A DNA stretch of 64,000 bases from Catalinimonas alkaloidigena (GCF_900100765.1 NZ_FNFO01000004.1:682001-746000), one strand, 5' to 3'; positions 8,383 through 18,218 are shown, counted from the stretch's first letter. A program made the numbers and translations. The notes: generated from the letters alone by a model not told the origin.

Positions 8383-9911
8383 GGCGTCTGTTAGCCGCCG
8401 TACCGTTCCTGTTGCTTCTGGCGGGGGGCAGTCCGCCCCCCGACCCCGTGGCTTCGTACCGTAAGGCACACGAGCACGCTCTTTTGCGGGAATACCTTGA
8501 TTTTCTGTCGATTCCGAACGTAGCGTCCGACCAAAACCACATCCGGCAGAACGCCGAACATCTGATGCAGATGATGGATCGGCGGGGTCTGAATCCCCGG
8601 TTACTCACGCTGGCCGATCCGCAGGCGCCACCGGCCGTCTACGGCGAGTGGACGCAACCCGGTGCCACGCACACGCTGCTGTTCTACGCCCACTTCGACG
8701 GACAGCCGACCGACCCGGCCCAGTGGCACGGCAGCCATCCGTGGCAACCTGTGCTCCGCACGGCCAAGCTGGGTTTGCCCGGCAGCCAGCTCGTTCCAGT
8801 GCCAGAACCCGGAAAACCGATCGATCCCGAGTGGCGCATCTATGCCCGCTCCGCATCCGACGACAAAGCCGGGGTCATGGCCATTCTGGCGGCCGTCGAG
8901 GCGCTGCGAGCCTCGCGCCTGACGCCACGTTACAACCTCAAGTTTTTCTTTGAAGGCGAAGAAGAGGCCGGGTCTCCGCACCTGGCCGATCTGCTCACCC
9001 ATTACCGAGAGTTGTTTCAGGGTGACGCGTGGATCATTTGCGACGGTCCGGTACACCAGAGCGGGCGCAAACAGGTCGTATTCGGCGTGCGGGGCGATAC
9101 CAACGTGGATCTTACGGTCTACGGCGCCAACGCACCGCTCCACAGCGGCCATTACGGTAACTGGGCTCCCAACCCGGGGTTACGGCTCACCAACCTACTG
9201 GCGTCGATGAAAGATTCTACCGGGCACGTCACCATCGAAGGGTGGTACGACGACGTAGAACCCCTCGGCGAACGCGAGCGGCAGGCCCTCGCCGCAGCGC
9301 CTGCCTACGATCAGGAACTGCGGCAACGCCTGGGATTCGGGCAGGCGGAAGGGGGTGGGCAAGCGCTGCTGACGCTGATCACCCAACCTTCGCTGAACAT
9401 CAACGGCATGCACAGCGGCGACGTAGGCGAACTGGCGCGTAACGTCATTCCCACAACGGCAACGGCGGTGCTCGACCTGCGGCTGGTGCGCGGCAACGAC
9501 CACGTCCGTCAGGTCGAAAAATTACGGCAACACGTGCGGCGGCAGGGGTACCACGTGATCGACCATACGCCTACCGACGCAGAACGCGCCCAGTACCCGA
9601 TGCTTGCTCAAGTCGTGGAGCGCCCGGGCGGGTACAACGCCGCCCGCACCCCGATGGACCTGCCCATAGCCCGGCAGATTGTGGCGGCGGTGCAGTCGAC
9701 CACGACGCAACCCGTGGTGCAACTGCCGACCGGAGGCGGGAGTTTACCGCTGGTGCTGTTTCAGGAGAAAACCGGCGCACCGACCATTACCGTCCCGATT
9801 GCCAACTTCGACAACAACCAGCACGCCGAAGACGAGAACATCCGTTTGCAAAACCTGTGGGACGGCATCGACATGATGGCAGCGTTGATGATGCAACCGG
9901 ACCGACCCTGA
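8379..9911 (+). CDS. Secreted M20-family metallopeptidase
   Basis: Di-zinc exopeptidase or deacylase (ArgE/DapE/dipeptidase family). Zinc-site motifs appear in order: YAHFDGQP, ARSASDDKAG, FFEGEEEAGSP, ICDGPVHQSGRK and a late His in NNQHAEDENIR; the dimerisation lid lies between. The start is probably TTG 8379, which overlaps the TGA of the preceding gene (TTGA) and yields RRLLAAVPFLLLLAGG, a short signal peptide. No ATG in frame precedes the conserved region. The 510-residue product is in the usual range. Translational coupling to the Tat aminotransferase suggests the two act on the same exported substrate pool. Confidence 0.87.
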   Translation: MRRLLAAVPFLLLLAGGSPPPDPVASYRKAHEHALLREYLDFLSIPNVASDQNHIRQNAEHLMQMMDRRGLNPRLLTLADPQAPPAVYGEWTQPGATHTLLFYAHFDGQPTDPAQWHGSHPWQPVLRTAKLGLPGSQLVPVPEPGKPIDPEWRIYARSASDDKAGVMAILAAVEALRASRLTPRYNLKFFFEGEEEAGSPHLADLLTHYRELFQGDAWIICDGPVHQSGRKQVVFGVRGDTNVDLTVYGANAPLHSGHYGNWAPNPGLRLTNLLASMKDSTGHVTIEGWYDDVEPLGERERQALAAAPAYDQELRQRLGFGQAEGGGQALLTLITQPSLNINGMHSGDVGELARNVIPTTATAVLDLRLVRGNDHVRQVEKLRQHVRRQGYHVIDHTPTDAERAQYPMLAQVVERPGGYNAARTPMDLPIARQIVAAVQSTTTQPVVQLPTGGGSLPLVLFQEKTGAPTITVPIANFDNNQHAEDENIRLQNLWDGIDMMAALMMQPDRP

Positions 9912-9970
9912 CGCCGGGCAGGCAGCGCTTCCCGATTTTTTATACCTTGCCGGAATCATTACCTACGACC

Positions 9971-11110
9971 ATGGCTACACTCACTACGCAAGAAAAATCC
10001 ACCCGCTTCCTGACACTCGACGTATTCCGGGGCATGACGGTCTGCTTCATGATCATTGTGAACTCGCCGGGCGGCAGCACCAACTACGCCCCCCTGCTCC
10101 ACGCCGACTGGCACGGCTTCACCCCGACCGATCTGGTGTTTCCGTCGTTCCTGTTTGCCGTCGGAAACGCCATGGCTTTTTCGATGCGCAAGTACGAGCT
10201 ACAAGGTGAGGGTATCTTCTGGCGCAAGCTGCTCAAACGCACCGCGCTGATTTTCCTACTGGGTTTTCTGATGTACTGGTTTCCCTTTTTCGGAACCGAC
10301 GAAGCCGGTAACGTTGGCTTGCTGCCCCTCAGCGAGACGCGCATTCTGGGCGTTTTGCAGCGCATCGCACTCTGTTATTTCTTCGGATCGCTCATCTTCC
10401 ATTATTTCTCGAAACAAACCGCCGTCTGGATCGGCGTCGGGTTGCTGATTGGCTATTGGCTCGTGATGTACCTGTTCGGCGACGCGGGCGATCCGTACAG
10501 CCTGACCGGCAACGCTGCCCTGAAACTCGACCTGTGGCTGATGGGCCCCGACCACCTCTACCACGGCGAAGGCATTCCGTTCGATCCGGAGGGCGCACTG
10601 AGCACACTCCCGGCCATCGGGAACGTGATTGCCGGTTACCTGACGGGCGACTACATCCGCCGCCAGGGCAACTCGTTCGAGACCATTGCCAAGCTGATGC
10701 TGGTCGCTGCGGCGCTGCTGGTGGGCGCCTGGGCGTGGGACATGAGCTTTCCGATCAACAAAAAACTCTGGACCAGTTCGTTTGTGCTCCTGACCAGCGG
10801 ACTGGACATCGCGCTGATCGCCTGCCTGATCTACGTCGTCGAGCTGCGCAGTTACCGACGCTGGACTTCATTCTTCCTCGTGTTCGGAAAAAACCCTTTA
10901 TTCATTTACCTGCTGTCTGAGTTTCTGGTCATTACCCTCTTTCTGGTGTCGGTCGGCGACCAAAGCCTGCGCAACTGGATTTACCAAAGCGTCTACCTGT
11001 CCCTACTGCCGCCCATTCAGGCGTCGCTCTGGTTTGCCCTTACCATCATGGCCATCTGTTGGGTCGTGGGCTACTGGCTCGACAAGCGCAATATCTACAT
11101 TCGCGTCTGA
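9971..11110 (+). CDS. Multi-pass acyltransferase, heparan-alpha-glucosaminide N-acetyltransferase-like (DUF5009 type)
   Basis: Integral membrane protein of the HGSNAT/YeiB-like group, thought to move acetyl groups across the membrane onto sugars. The N-terminus TRFLTLDVFRGMTVCFMIIVN, with an Arg-Gly after the first predicted helix, and HADWHGFTPTDLVFPSFLFAVG (invariant His-Asp-Leu-Val-Phe-Pro) are diagnostic. About ten hydrophobic segments follow over 379 residues, including a GKNPLFIYLLSE stretch. ATG 9971 is chosen because homology begins within ten residues. The stop overlaps the next ATG (TGATG), indicating coupling. The substrate in bacteria is unknown; cell-wall or outer glycan acetylation is inference. 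Confidence 0.85.
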   Translation: MATLTTQEKSTRFLTLDVFRGMTVCFMIIVNSPGGSTNYAPLLHADWHGFTPTDLVFPSFLFAVGNAMAFSMRKYELQGEGIFWRKLLKRTALIFLLGFLMYWFPFFGTDEAGNVGLLPLSETRILGVLQRIALCYFFGSLIFHYFSKQTAVWIGVGLLIGYWLVMYLFGDAGDPYSLTGNAALKLDLWLMGPDHLYHGEGIPFDPEGALSTLPAIGNVIAGYLTGDYIRRQGNSFETIAKLMLVAAALLVGAWAWDMSFPINKKLWTSSFVLLTSGLDIALIACLIYVVELRSYRRWTSFFLVFGKNPLFIYLLSEFLVITLFLVSVGDQSLRNWIYQSVYLSLLPPIQASLWFALTIMAICWVVGYWLDKRNIYIRV

Positions 11111-11805
11111 TGAGAGTATTCGCCATTTCCGACATCCACGGCTGCAATCAAACGTTCCGGGCCCTGCTGCGGCAACTTCACCTGACGCCACAAGACCACC
11201 TCTTTCTGTTGGGCGATTACATCGACCGGGGCCCCGACAGCCGGGGCGTGCTGGACAAAATTCTACAGCTGCAGGACGACGGATTGCAGGTGCATTGCCT
11301 GAGTGGTAACCACGAGCAGATGATGCTGGACGCCCTCGCCGATCCCGCCAACCTGAGGGGCTGGTTCATCAACGGCGGTTTCGAAACGCTTCAGAGCTTT
11401 GGCGTACAGCAGGTCGACGCCATTCCGGAACGCTACCTTCAACTGCTGTCGGACCTGGCCCCCGCCGCCGCTTCCGAAGACTACATTTTTGTGCACGCGG
11501 GGCTGAACATGCGCCTGGACGACCCGTTTGCGGACGAACAGGCGATGCTCTGGATTCGCGACTGGTACGGCGACCTGAATCGGGAGTGGCTCGACGGGCG
11601 CATCATCGTCCACGGTCACACGCCCCAGCCGCGCCAGCGCACCATGGCCGCCCTGGAGCACCTCGACACCCATCCGGTCCTGAACATCGACAACGGCTGT
11701 TATTTCGGGCAGGCCAACGATGCACAGGGGTACGGCAGCCTCTGTGCGGTTGACCTGACCCACCGCAGGCTGTACTTCGAAAAGAACCGGGACGGTGGCT
11801 GGTAA
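11110..11805 (+). CDS. PPP-family metallophosphatase (Ser/Thr phosphatase-like)
   Basis: Calcineurin-like phosphatase of the bacterial PPP group (PrpA, ApaH and lambda-phosphatase relatives). All signature motifs are present in 231 residues: FAISDIHGCNQTF, LLGDYIDRGPDSRGV, LSGNHEQMM, FVHAGLNMR and IVHGHTPQPR. It is soluble with no signal peptide. ATG 11110 shares its A with the stop of the acyltransferase gene, so the two are co-translated. The family covers protein phosphatases and diadenosine tetraphosphatases; this sequence does not decide between them. Confidence 0.9.
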   Translation: MRVFAISDIHGCNQTFRALLRQLHLTPQDHLFLLGDYIDRGPDSRGVLDKILQLQDDGLQVHCLSGNHEQMMLDALADPANLRGWFINGGFETLQSFGVQQVDAIPERYLQLLSDLAPAAASEDYIFVHAGLNMRLDDPFADEQAMLWIRDWYGDLNREWLDGRIIVHGHTPQPRQRTMAALEHLDTHPVLNIDNGCYFGQANDAQGYGSLCAVDLTHRRLYFEKNRDGGW

Positions 11806-11881
11806 GTGTGCTTTTTCGCGGGAAACCGACGGGTAAGTGTGCCGAAAAGATAAGTCCTTTGCTGTAAAAAAATCAGCATCA

Positions 11882-12412
11882 ATGGCCACAGCAACTTCAT
11901 CGCCCCGCACCCGTCAGCACCGCCCTATCATCTACAAGAAGAGGTATTTTTCAGCGGCCCGGCGCATCATCGTGGGATTCCTGGTGTTCGTGCTCGGCAG
12001 CATCTTTCTACTCAGCGGCACTCCAACAGGCCTTGTACTGGGAGCGATTTTTTACATGACTTGCCTCTTTCTTTGGTTTACCTACACGTACGTTGAAGTG
12101 GACACAAGAAAAAAGATCGGCAAGGATCAAGTACGCCTATTCGGCCTTGCCTTAAGTGGAGAAGTGTATTCCTTTGAAAGCATTGAGTATCTGTTCTTCA
12201 AAGCAAACTCACACAACGATACTGCAAACCCCTACAGGATTGCCGGTAATCATCGGTTGGTCCGTTACGATGCCTTTCTGAAATTTTCTGACGGCGCAAA
12301 ACAACAGGTTTTCCGTTCCGACAACTACGACAAGGCGTATCGGAAAGCCCGGCATATTGCCAAAACGCTGCGCGTCGAGTTTGTCGACTATACCGCAGCA
12401 ACCGCCCAGTAA
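11882..12412 (+). CDS. Small membrane protein of unknown function
   Basis: 176 residues from ATG 11882, which is preferred over an upstream GTG at 11837. A basic N-terminus (RHRPIIYKKRYFSAARR type) precedes two hydrophobic segments at about residues 28-68, then a cytosolic domain with VEVDTRKKIG, SFESIEYLFFK, VRYDAFLKFSDG and YDKAYRKARHIAKTL, reminiscent of bacterial PH-like domains of the YdbT/YcxB kind but not firmly assignable. Base composition is more A+T-rich than its neighbours. It ends 30 bases before a bidirectional terminator shared with the convergent efflux operon. Function not recognised. Confidence 0.7.
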   Translation: MATATSSPRTRQHRPIIYKKRYFSAARRIIVGFLVFVLGSIFLLSGTPTGLVLGAIFYMTCLFLWFTYTYVEVDTRKKIGKDQVRLFGLALSGEVYSFESIEYLFFKANSHNDTANPYRIAGNHRLVRYDAFLKFSDGAKQQVFRSDNYDKAYRKARHIAKTLRVEFVDYTAATAQ

Positions 12413-12442
12413 GCTTATCTACTTCACGCCCTTTACCCCACG

Positions 12443-12476
12443 AAAAAGCCTTCAGAGAAATCTCCGAAGGCTTTTT
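12443..12476. terminator. Bidirectional terminator between convergent units
   Basis: AAAAAGCCTTC (12443-12453) pairs with GAAGGCTTTTT (12466-12476), and an inner GAGA/TCTC pairing extends the stem. A-run and T-run at the two ends make it usable from both strands. It serves the small membrane protein on + and the RND efflux operon on -. Confidence 0.85.
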
Positions 12477-12514
12477 GAGGTATGAACTATGAACAGCGTG
12501 TGCACTTTTGGTTA

Positions 12515-13960
12515 CTAGCGCCAGCCACCGCCCAGGGCCTGGTACACATTGACCAGCGCATTCATCTGCTGCCGTTTGGTTTCGATCAACTCGAACTTCG
12601 ATTCCAGCGCGTCGCGTTGCGTCAGCAGCACTTCCATGTAGTCGGCCCGCGCCGAGCGGAACAGGTTGTTGGAAATGGTAATCGACTGGGTTAGGGCCTG
12701 CACTTCCTGCGACTTGGCTTCGTAGCTCTTTTGCAGGTTGTCGATGTTGGCCAGCTGATTGGCCACCTCGATGTAAGCGTTCAGGATCGTACGCTCGTAA
12801 TCGTACACGGCTTGCATCTGTCGTGCGTTGGCGCTGTTGTATGTGGCCTTGATGGCATTCCGGTTGATCAGCGGCGCAATCAGATCGCCCGCCAGTCCGT
12901 ACAGAATGGATTCGGGGGCGGTGATCAGCACCGTAGGATCGAACGCCTGCACGCCGACGGCCGCAGAAATGTCCAGCGAAGGGTAAAAGTTGGCCCGCGC
13001 CACCTGCACGTCCAGTTTGGAAGCGGCCAGCTCCAGTTCGGCCTGCCGGATGTCGGGACGGTTCGCCAGAAGTTGCGACGGAATGCCCGCGTGAATGGTA
13101 TCGGGCAACAGGTCAATGAACGCCTCTGAATTTCGGGCAATCGGCTGCGGATAGCGCCCCACCAGGAAGTTGATCCGGTTCTCGGTCTCGACGATCTGCT
13201 GCTGAATGTCGTACTGCAAACTCCGGGTGTGGAGCACCTGTGCCTCGAACCGGCGCACCGCCAGCTCGGTTACGCGTGTGGCCTGCTTTTGCATCCGCAC
13301 GATCTCCAGCGCGTTGCTCTGAATCTCGATGTTCTGCTTCACGATCGCCAGTTGGTTGTCGAGCGCCAGCAGTTCGTAATACGAGTTGGCGATCTCGGCA
13401 ATCAGGTTCGTAACCATGAAGTTTTTCCCCTCTACGCTGGACAGGTAGCGCTGGGCCGCCGACTTCCGGGCGTTGCGCAGCTTGTGCCAGATGTCGACCT
13501 CCCAGGTGGCATACGCTTCCAGCATGTAATCCGGCAGCGGATCGGGCATTTCGGTGCCCGGCTGGATGTCGGTGGTCGCTTCCAACGCGCCGGGACGCGT
13601 GTAGCGGCCTACTTTTTCGACCCCGGCCGCGCCCCGCAGCCCTACAAAGGGCAGATACTCCCCTTTCCGGATGCGCACTTCGTTCTGGGAAATCTGGATT
13701 TCCTGCAACGTGATGTTCAGCTCCTGGTTGTTGTGCAGGGCCGTATCGATCAGGGCATTCAGGTACGGGTCCGTAAAATACGCCTGCCATTGAATGGTGG
13801 CCGAGTTGGTGGTGTCCTGCGCCTGCGCGTTGCTGTACCGCGCAGGCGTGGCCGTATTGGCTTGTCTATTGATCAAGGTAGGGGTACAGGCCGACACCAG
13901 AAACAACAGGCCGGTTACTCCTACACAGGTACTGACTACTCTTTTAAACATTGTGGACAT
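12515..13960 (-). CDS. Outer-membrane efflux channel lipoprotein (TolC/OprM/NodT family)
   Basis: Third gene of an RND efflux operon; forms the trimeric outer-membrane duct. A signal peptide ends in LVSACTPTL (lipidated Cys), as in OprM. Two OEP repeats follow: helical coiled regions with QAYFTDPYLNALIDTALHNNQELN, RPDIRQAELELAASKLDVQVARANFYPSLDIS and a C-terminal YMEVLLTQRDALESKFELIETKRQQM. 481 residues is normal for OprM-type channels. The start (ATG 13960) lies inside the 3' end of the pump gene (17-base overlap), so the two are coupled. Confidence 0.9.
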   Translation of the reverse strand: MSTMFKRVVSTCVGVTGLLFLVSACTPTLINRQANTATPARYSNAQAQDTTNSATIQWQAYFTDPYLNALIDTALHNNQELNITLQEIQISQNEVRIRKGEYLPFVGLRGAAGVEKVGRYTRPGALEATTDIQPGTEMPDPLPDYMLEAYATWEVDIWHKLRNARKSAAQRYLSSVEGKNFMVTNLIAEIANSYYELLALDNQLAIVKQNIEIQSNALEIVRMQKQATRVTELAVRRFEAQVLHTRSLQYDIQQQIVETENRINFLVGRYPQPIARNSEAFIDLLPDTIHAGIPSQLLANRPDIRQAELELAASKLDVQVARANFYPSLDISAAVGVQAFDPTVLITAPESILYGLAGDLIAPLINRNAIKATYNSANARQMQAVYDYERTILNAYIEVANQLANIDNLQKSYEAKSQEVQALTQSITISNNLFRSARADYMEVLLTQRDALESKFELIETKRQQMNALVNVYQALGGGWR

Positions 13961-16900
13961 ACTCTTCGGTTAAAGGAACTTCCTCTTCGTCTTTGATTAG
14001 CTGCCGGCCTTCCGCAAGTCTGCCGAAGATGTAGTAAAGCCCGGGGATGATGATGACCCCGAAAATGGTTCCGAACAGCATGCCGCCCAGTGCCGAAGAG
14101 CCGATGGTTCGGTTGCCAATGGCCCCGGCCCCGGTCGCGATCACTAGCGGAATCAAACCTGCCACGAAGGCAAAAGAGGTCATCAGGATCGGACGGAAAC
14201 GCACCTTGGCGCCTTCGATCGCTGCTTCGAGAATGGTAGCGCCCTGGCGGTGTTTCTGCACCGCAAATTCCACGATCAGTACGGCGTTTTTACCCAGAAG
14301 CCCCACCAGCATGATCAACCCGACCTGCGCGTAAATGTCGTTGGCCAGCCCAAACGCTTTGAGGATCAGGAACGAACCAAATACCCCGACCGGCAGCGAG
14401 AAAATAACGGCCAGTGGCAGAATAAAGCTCTCGTACTGGGCAGCCAGTACAAAGTAGACGAACACCACCACGATCAGGAACACGTAGAGCGACTCGTTTC
14501 CGCGGTTCGCTTCGTCGTACGACAGCCCTTCCCAGGCGATGTCGTAGCCTCGCGGCAATGTGGTTGCCGCCACCTCTTTGATGGCCTGCACCGCATCGGC
14601 CGTGGTATAGCCCGACGACGGCAGCCCCCGGATGGCGGCCGAGTTGTACATGTTGTAGCGCGTGATCTCGTTCGGCCCCTGCCCCTTTTTGAGCGACATG
14701 AACGACGAGTAAGGCACCATTTCGCCGTGGTCGTTTTTAATGAACAGATTCAAAATGTCGGACGGCAGCTTGCGGAACTCCGGTGCCGACTGCACATAGA
14801 CTTTGAAGAAGCGGCCGAACCGGATGAATCCCTGCTCGTACGTACTCCCGATCAGGATGTCCAGGTTTTCCATCGCCTTTCCGATCGACACCCCTTTCTG
14901 CATGGCGGCCTGGTTGTCCATCAAGAGTTCGTACTGCGGGTAGTTGGCCGCGAAGAAGGTGAAGATCCCGGTCAGCTCTTTGCGCTTGCGCAGGTTGTCC
15001 ATGAACTCGTTGTTCACCTTGTCGAAGTCGGCGTAGTCCGTCGACGGGTTCTTGTCGATCAGGCGCAACGAGAACCCACCGGACGACCCGAAGCCCGGAA
15101 TGGCCGGCGGCTCGAAGTACTCGATGATGGCCCCGAGGCCTTTCGACTTCTCTTCCAGTTCTTCCATAATTTCGGTGACGGACTCGTGCCGCTCCGACCA
15201 GGGTTTCAGGTTGATCAGACAGGTTCCGGCATTGGAGCCCCGTCCTTCCGTCATGATCTCGTAACCGGCCAGCGACGACACGGATTCGACGCCATCCACC
15301 TCTTCACAAATTTTCTGAAGTCGCCGCGACACGGCGTTGGTCGTTTCCAGTGTGGACCCGGGAGGGGTCTGGATGATGGCGTAGATCGTGCCCTGGTCTT
15401 CGCTCGGGATAAAGCCCCCGGGCAGCACCTTGTTGACGACCACAATGCCCGCACAGAACACCACCAGCACGGTCCAGGTTACGGTGCGCCAGTTAACGAT
15501 CCGGTTCAGCAAGCCCACGTATTTGCCCGTTGCCGTGTCGAATCCGCGGTTGAAGCTGTCGATGGCCCGGTTCAGGAGGTGTTTCTTTCGGGGTTGCCCG
15601 TGCGTATTTTTCAGGATCATGGCGCACAACACCGGCGTCAGGGTCAGGGCGATGATCGCCGAGATTACGATGGAGCTGGCCATGGTGATGGAGAACTGAC
15701 GGTAGAACGTACCGACCGGTCCCGACATGAACGAAATGGGCAGGAACACCGACACCATCACCGCCGTGATGGCGATAATTGCGCCGCTGATTTCGCCCAT
15801 CACCTCCCGCACGGCGCGGTAGGGCGACAAATGCTTTTCTTCCATTTTGGCGTGGACGGCCTCCACCACCACAATGGCATCGTCCACCACAATCCCGATG
15901 GCCAGCACGAGCGCAAACAGCGTAATCAGGTTGATGGACAGTCCGAAGAACTGAATGACGAAGAAGGCACCGACCAACGATACGGGCACCGCCAGAATCG
16001 GAATCAGGGTGGAGCGCCAGTCGCCCAGGAAGATGAACACCACCAGGGCCACCAGGATGAACGCGTCGCGCAGGGTGTGAATTACCTGCTCGATCGAAGC
16101 GTCGAGGAACTGCGAAACGTCATAGCTGATTTTGTAATCCATGCCGGGAGGAAACGTTCCTTCCAGCTCTTTGAGCTTTTCTTTTACGTCGGCAATTACG
16201 TCACTGGCATTACTTCCGTAGTTCTGCTTCAGGACAATGGCCGCCGAAGGGTGGCCGTCCAGGTTGGAATAGATGTCGAAAAATTCGCTCCCCAGCTCTA
16301 CCGTCGCAATGTCTTTCAGGTGAATGCTTTCTCCTTCGGCATTGGCCCGGATAATCACGTTATCGTACTCCTGCGGCTCGCTCAGACGGCCCTTGTACGT
16401 CAGTACGTATTCCAGCGACTGGGCTTTGATCCCCGAGCTCTGCCCGATCCGGCCGGGACGCCCCACGATGCTCTGCTCGGCCAGCGCCTCCATCACTTCG
16501 TCGACCGAAATGTCGTAGGCCCGCATGCGGTCGGGGTTCAGCCAGATGCGCATCGCGTACCGGCGGCTCCCCAGGATCTGTGCACTGGCCACGCCGTGAA
16601 TCCGGCTGATTTCCGGCACCATCTGGACGTTCGCGTAGTTGTACAGGAACTTCTCGTCCATCGTGGTGTCTTTCGCATACAGGTTGACGTACATCAACAT
16701 ACTGGGCTGAATCGGCGTGATGATGACCCCCTCACGCTGCACCAGTTCCGGCAGTAGGGGCATGACCTGGTCTACCCTGGTCTTCACCCTGATGACCGCC
16801 TGGTTGGGGTCGGTGCCCGGCTCGAAAATCACCCGCAGGGTGGCTTCCCCCGCGCTGGTGGCGTCGGTCGCCAGGTAGCGCATGTCCTGCACGCCGTTGA

Positions 16901-17105
16901 TGGCGTTTTCCAGGGTGATGAGCGTCGATTTTACCAGCACATCGGCGCTTGCACCAGGGTACGCAATGAAGATGTTAACAGTGGTGGGGGCAATGTCGGG
17001 GAACTGAGAGATCGGCAGCTGCTTGATGGCCAGCGAACCGACAAAGACAATTAGGACCGAAATGACAATGGCAAAGACCGGCCTATGAATGATGTTTTTA
17101 AACAT
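13944..17105 (-). CDS. RND multidrug efflux pump, inner-membrane subunit (HAE-1, AcrB/MexB type)
   Basis: Proton-driven exporter, 1053 residues, twelve predicted membrane helices with two large periplasmic loops. MFKNIIHRPVFAIVISVLIV and LPISQFPDIAPTTVNI are the hallmark N-terminus of HAE-1 pumps. The proton-relay helix TM4 reads LAIGIVVDDAIVVVEAV, with the paired Asp expected for AcrB. FIPSEDQGTIYAIIQTPPGST begins the second porter half. Substrates cannot be told from sequence. The gene follows the membrane-fusion gene by 24 bases and overlaps the channel gene, completing a tripartite system. No TetR or other local repressor gene is adjacent. Confidence 0.94.
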   Translation of the reverse strand: MFKNIIHRPVFAIVISVLIVFVGSLAIKQLPISQFPDIAPTTVNIFIAYPGASADVLVKSTLITLENAINGVQDMRYLATDATSAGEATLRVIFEPGTDPNQAVIRVKTRVDQVMPLLPELVQREGVIITPIQPSMLMYVNLYAKDTTMDEKFLYNYANVQMVPEISRIHGVASAQILGSRRYAMRIWLNPDRMRAYDISVDEVMEALAEQSIVGRPGRIGQSSGIKAQSLEYVLTYKGRLSEPQEYDNVIIRANAEGESIHLKDIATVELGSEFFDIYSNLDGHPSAAIVLKQNYGSNASDVIADVKEKLKELEGTFPPGMDYKISYDVSQFLDASIEQVIHTLRDAFILVALVVFIFLGDWRSTLIPILAVPVSLVGAFFVIQFFGLSINLITLFALVLAIGIVVDDAIVVVEAVHAKMEEKHLSPYRAVREVMGEISGAIIAITAVMVSVFLPISFMSGPVGTFYRQFSITMASSIVISAIIALTLTPVLCAMILKNTHGQPRKKHLLNRAIDSFNRGFDTATGKYVGLLNRIVNWRTVTWTVLVVFCAGIVVVNKVLPGGFIPSEDQGTIYAIIQTPPGSTLETTNAVSRRLQKICEEVDGVESVSSLAGYEIMTEGRGSNAGTCLINLKPWSERHESVTEIMEELEEKSKGLGAIIEYFEPPAIPGFGSSGGFSLRLIDKNPSTDYADFDKVNNEFMDNLRKRKELTGIFTFFAANYPQYELLMDNQAAMQKGVSIGKAMENLDILIGSTYEQGFIRFGRFFKVYVQSAPEFRKLPSDILNLFIKNDHGEMVPYSSFMSLKKGQGPNEITRYNMYNSAAIRGLPSSGYTTADAVQAIKEVAATTLPRGYDIAWEGLSYDEANRGNESLYVFLIVVVFVYFVLAAQYESFILPLAVIFSLPVGVFGSFLILKAFGLANDIYAQVGLIMLVGLLGKNAVLIVEFAVQKHRQGATILEAAIEGAKVRFRPILMTSFAFVAGLIPLVIATGAGAIGNRTIGSSALGGMLFGTIFGVIIIPGLYYIFGRLAEGRQLIKDEEEVPLTEEYVHNV

Positions 17106-17129
17106 TGTTCGTGTTTTACAGTACTTAAC

Positions 17130-18218
17130 TTATTCCGCATACAGGTCCAGATGCGTAATGACGGAATCGGGCTCCAGGAACTCCGTTTCTATCTCTTCGT
17201 TCTCCCTGACAAGGCGCAGACCTTCCAGCAGAATCTTGTCGTTTTCGTCCAGACCGCTTTTCACGACATACAGGTGGGGCATTTCTTCTCCGATGGTGAT
17301 CTCGCGCGATTTCACCACGCCTTCGTCGTCTATCACAAATACATATTTCTTCTCCAGCACTTCGAAGGTGGCTTTCTGAGGGATGATCAGCGCATTCTCG
17401 AGCGGCACCTTCATCTCGATGCTGCCGGTTTCACCGTGGCGCAACAGGCCGCTAGGATTCGGGAAAGTTGCCCGGAAGGGAATGTTACCGGTTTCGTTGT
17501 TGAAGTCGGCTTCGATGGTTTCTACCATGCCGGAATGTTGAAACAGCTTGTGGTTGGCCATCAGCAACTGCACCTGCGTGCGCCCGGTGTCGGTCCCCAC
17601 CTGCGATTTGTAATCCAGGTATTCGGCTTCGGGTACGTTGTAGTAGACCCACATTTTGCTGTTGTCCGACAGGTTGGTCAGCAACTCGCCTTCGTCCACC
17701 AGACTCCCCAGCCGCACGTGAAAGCGGTCGATGATGCCGTCGAAGGGCGCCCGGATTTCGGTGAAGCCCAGGTGCACCTGCGCCAGCGCCTGTTCGGCCC
17801 TGGCTTTGTCGTATTTGGCTTTCGCCATCGCCAGTTCGTTTGGCGCTACGATGTTGCTGTCGGCCAGGTTTTTGGTGTTCTGGTATTCGATTTCGGCGAA
17901 GCTGGTTTCGGCTTTTGCGCGTTGCAGCTCTGCCTCGTAGAGCACGGGCATGATTTTGAACAGCAACTGGCCTTTTTTCACGAACTGCCCTTCGTCGACG
18001 TAGATTTTCTCCAGGTAACCTTTTTCCAGGGCCCGCAGCTCAATGTGGTTGATGGAACGGATCTGACACACGTACTCGTCCGTGATGGACGTATCCATTC
18101 TCACCGGGCTGGTCACCAAAAACTTGGTTTCCATCTCCTTGGCTTCACTTTTCGTTTCACAGCTTGTCTGGCTCGCCAGGGCGGCGCCCAAACCCATGAG
18201 CATCACAACTCTTTTCAT
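17130..18218 (-). CDS. RND efflux periplasmic adaptor (membrane fusion protein, AcrA/MexA type)
   Basis: First gene of the HAE-1 operon; links pump and channel. ATG 18218 gives 362 residues; the more upstream TTG (18230) is less likely. A lipoprotein signal ends at SQTSC. The order is the usual one: beta-barrel and lipoyl halves around a short helical hairpin (YLEKIYVDEGQFVKKGQLLFKI; AELQRAKAETSFAEIEYQNTKNL; GFTEIRAPFDGIIDRFHVRLGSLV). The hairpin is short, as in MexA-like adaptors from Bacteroidota. About 300 bases upstream carry no recognisable regulator gene. Confidence 0.92.
   Translation of the reverse strand: MKRVVMLMGLGAALASQTSCETKSEAKEMETKFLVTSPVRMDTSITDEYVCQIRSINHIELRALEKGYLEKIYVDEGQFVKKGQLLFKIMPVLYEAELQRAKAETSFAEIEYQNTKNLADSNIVAPNELAMAKAKYDKARAEQALAQVHLGFTEIRAPFDGIIDRFHVRLGSLVDEGELLTNLSDNSKMWVYYNVPEAEYLDYKSQVGTDTGRTQVQLLMANHKLFQHSGMVETIEADFNNETGNIPFRATFPNPSGLLRHGETGSIEMKVPLENALIIPQKATFEVLEKKYVFVIDDEGVVKSREITIGEEMPHLYVVKSGLDENDKILLEGLRLVRENEEIETEFLEPDSVITHLDLYAE

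Noticed and set aside
14250-16757. 835-codon ORF on + opposite the HAE-1 pump
   Set aside because: Antisense shadow in a GC-rich gene; composition is His/Gln/Arg-rich with no domain, while the minus strand encodes a complete RND pump.
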